Shown here one piece after another: positions 14,365 to 15,871 of a stretch of DNA of 15,871 bases. A program made the position numbers and the translations under genes. The stretch is from an uncultured beta proteobacterium (GTDB lineage Bacteria > Pseudomonadota > Gammaproteobacteria > Burkholderiales > Burkholderiaceae_C), in contig CAIXMC010000058.1 in NCBI GenBank assembly GCA_903920405.1, positions 1 through 15,871 on the forward strand, in the 5' to 3' direction. Each line of letters starts with the position of its first letter. The stretch's first letter is position 1. A model generated the notes under the pieces. It did not search any database. It had not been told where the DNA came from and saw only the letters and a list, made by a program, of their open reading frames with translations.

Positions 14365-15871
14365 TTAGCCAACCCACTGTCTGGCGTTGTGCCACAACTG
14401 CATCCAGGGGCTGAAATCTGACACATTGAGGTTTGTCCAACTCATTTGGATGTTGCGAAATACTCGCTCAGGGTGCGGCATCATGGCTGTGAATCGACCA
14501 TCGGCTGTGGTCACGGCGGTCAGTCCGTTGGGGCTGCCATTGGGGTTATACGGGTAGATTTCTGTAGCGCTACCGTGGTTGTCTGTAAACAACAGGGCAG
14601 CAATGGCTTTATCCTGGTGGCCACGGCTGTTGAAGTTGGCATAACCCTCGCCGTGAGACACCACAATGGGCAAACGGCTGCCTGCCATGTTGGTAAAAAA
14701 GAGCGAAGGCGATGGCAGCACTTCGACCATACTGAGGCGCGCTTCAAAGCGTTCGCTGATGTTGGTGGTAAAGCGCGGCCAGTCTTGTGCGCCAGGGATG
14801 ATGTCAGCCAGTTCGGCAAACATTTGACAGCCATTGCACACGCCCAGCCCAAAAGTGTCCGTGCGACCAAAAAACGCCCTGAACTGCTCTGCGAGGCCAG
14901 GGTTGAAGGTGATGGAGCGTGCCCAGCCCACGCCTGCGCCCAGGGTATCGCCATAGCTAAAGCCTCCACAGGCCACCACCCCTTTGAAGTATTCCAAATG
15001 GGCGCGACCCGTTTGCAAGTCAGTCATGTGGACATCCAATGCATCGAAACCAGCTTCGGTAAAGGCGTAGGCCATTTCAATGTGGGAGTTCACCCCCTGT
15101 TCACGCAAAATGGCCACTTTGGGGTGTGACAACATCAGCGCCGGGGACTCTGGATTTGCTATTGATGTAGTAGCTACAAACGCTTGCTGGACGTGCGTTA
15201 CAGGCACATTTGGCATATAAATATGCAAGCCTGGATCGGTGGGGTCGCCCACGGACACATGTTCGGCATGGGCACAGGCGGGGTTGTCTCGCTGCTGGCC
15301 TATTTTCCAACTGGTCGAATCCCATGCCTGCTGCAAGTCTTGCAGTTTGGCGCTGTAAATGGTTTTGCCATCGCGCAACACTTGAAATTCACCAACACCT
15401 GCCGTGATGATGGCATTGGCCGGACGGGTTTTGCCAATCAGGTGGCTGTGTCGGCTCAGGCCATGCAGGCGCAAAATTTGCATGACAGCGCTGCGATCGG
15501 ATGTTTTCACTTGCAGCACCACGCCAAGTTCTTCGTTAAACAGTGCTTTGAGGGTGGATTCATCGCGTTTGGCATCTGTTTGCCCGTTGCGGTTGTCAGA
15601 AGTGTTGTCGTTTTCCGTGACCAGTGGGTCAATATTGAGCACCATGCCCACACGTCCGGCAAAAGCCATTTCAGAACAGCAGGCCAACAGGCCGCCGTCG
15701 CTACGGTCGTGGTAGGCCAAAAGTTGCCCTTGGGCGCGCAAGGTATTGACGCACTTGACCAGGTTACGCAGGTCTTCAGGGTGATCCAGATCGGGCACTG
15801 TATGGCCCATTTGTCCCAGAGTCTGGGCCAAAATGCTGCCGCCCATGCGATTTTGACCACGGCCCAAGTCG
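14365..15871 (-). CDS. purL: PurL, phosphoribosylformylglycinamidine synthase (C-terminal part, cut by window edge)
   Basis: Fourth step of purine synthesis: FGAR plus glutamine and ATP to FGAM. About 500 residues are visible, against roughly 1300 for the whole large-type enzyme. They start in the second synthetase half (DLGRGQNRMGGSILA, AYHDRSDGGLLACCSEMAFAG, NEELGVVLQV) and run into the glutamine amidotransferase domain (KVAILREQGVNSHIEMAYAF, VACGGFSYGD, LGAGVGWARS). The amidotransferase triad is intact: Cys in GVCNGCQM, and His and Glu in MMPHPERVFR near the end. The frame is open through base 15871, so any start codon in the window is internal. The linker between the two parts is longer than in E. 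coli and contains an in-frame copy of the dispersed repeat. Confidence 0.97.
   Translation of the reverse strand, partial: DLGRGQNRMGGSILAQTLGQMGHTVPDLDHPEDLRNLVKCVNTLRAQGQLLAYHDRSDGGLLACCSEMAFAGRVGMVLNIDPLVTENDNTSDNRNGQTDAKRDESTLKALFNEELGVVLQVKTSDRSAVMQILRLHGLSRHSHLIGKTRPANAIITAGVGEFQVLRDGKTIYSAKLQDLQQAWDSTSWKIGQQRDNPACAHAEHVSVGDPTDPGLHIYMPNVPVTHVQQAFVATTSIANPESPALMLSHPKVAILREQGVNSHIEMAYAFTEAGFDALDVHMTDLQTGRAHLEYFKGVVACGGFSYGDTLGAGVGWARSITFNPGLAEQFRAFFGRTDTFGLGVCNGCQMFAELADIIPGAQDWPRFTTNISERFEARLSMVEVLPSPSLFFTNMAGSRLPIVVSHGEGYANFNSRGHQDKAIAALLFTDNHGSATEIYPYNPNGSPNGLTAVTTADGRFTAMMPHPERVFRNIQMSWTNLNVSDFSPWMQLWHNARQWVG
15158..15213 (+). repeat. Dispersed repeat, copy C, inside the purL linker
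   Basis: The head GCTATTGATGTAGTAGC (15158-15174) is followed by the 39-bp tail (15175-15213) with ACGCTTGCTGGACGTGCGTT, AGG and a final ATTTGG. The tail contains its own AACGC/GCGTT inverted repeat. The copy lies antisense to purL and is translated in frame as part of VTHVQQAFVATTSIAN. Confidence 0.8.

Overview
The window reads as a chromosomal segment of a betaproteobacterium, probably Burkholderiales and close to the Comamonadaceae (Rhodoferax or Polaromonas type). The basis is the overall character of the proteins (TyrS, CheV, SecDF, PurL, class I fumarase), the betaproteobacterial form of the small SRP RNA, and a dispersed repeat whose style I associate with that family. Genus assignment is inference. 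Nearly all of it is housekeeping DNA. No phage, CRISPR array, tRNA or rRNA is visible.

From left to right, bases 1-8106 hold a run of minus-strand genes. Read in transcription order it is yajC, secD, secF (accessory subunits of the Sec translocon), a large DUF1631 protein of unknown function, a small candidate leader ORF, ubiV, ubiT, ubiX and ubiD (cut by the window edge). Gaps are short and no terminator is evident, so one long transcript is possible. UbiX and UbiD make the prenylated flavin cofactor and use it to decarboxylate the ubiquinone precursor. UbiV and UbiT belong to the oxygen-independent ubiquinone route, so the organism probably makes ubiquinone without oxygen. UbiU, the usual partner of UbiV, is not in the window.

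Bases 8107-12078 hold a CheV-type chemotaxis coupling and response protein (minus strand), then a class I [4Fe-4S] fumarase and glutamate racemase (plus strand). A 91-bp palindromic miniature element sits between cheV and fumarase. A 4.5S SRP RNA gene follows murI, facing tyrS. Tyrosyl-tRNA synthetase and the C-terminal part of PurL (cut by the right edge) are on the minus strand.

The least explained part lies between purL and tyrS. A 538-bp AT-rich element is bounded by nearly perfect 38/39-bp inverted repeats. It contains a second long inverted repeat, an extended -10 promoter and a possible 62-residue ORF whose start codon lies inside the inner repeat. I cannot assign it to a known family. 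A second theme is a dispersed repeat of about 57 bp (a GCTATT/AATAGC head plus a 39-bp tail). It occurs four times: between genes, at the 5' end of murI, inside murI in frame, and in the interdomain linker of purL in frame.
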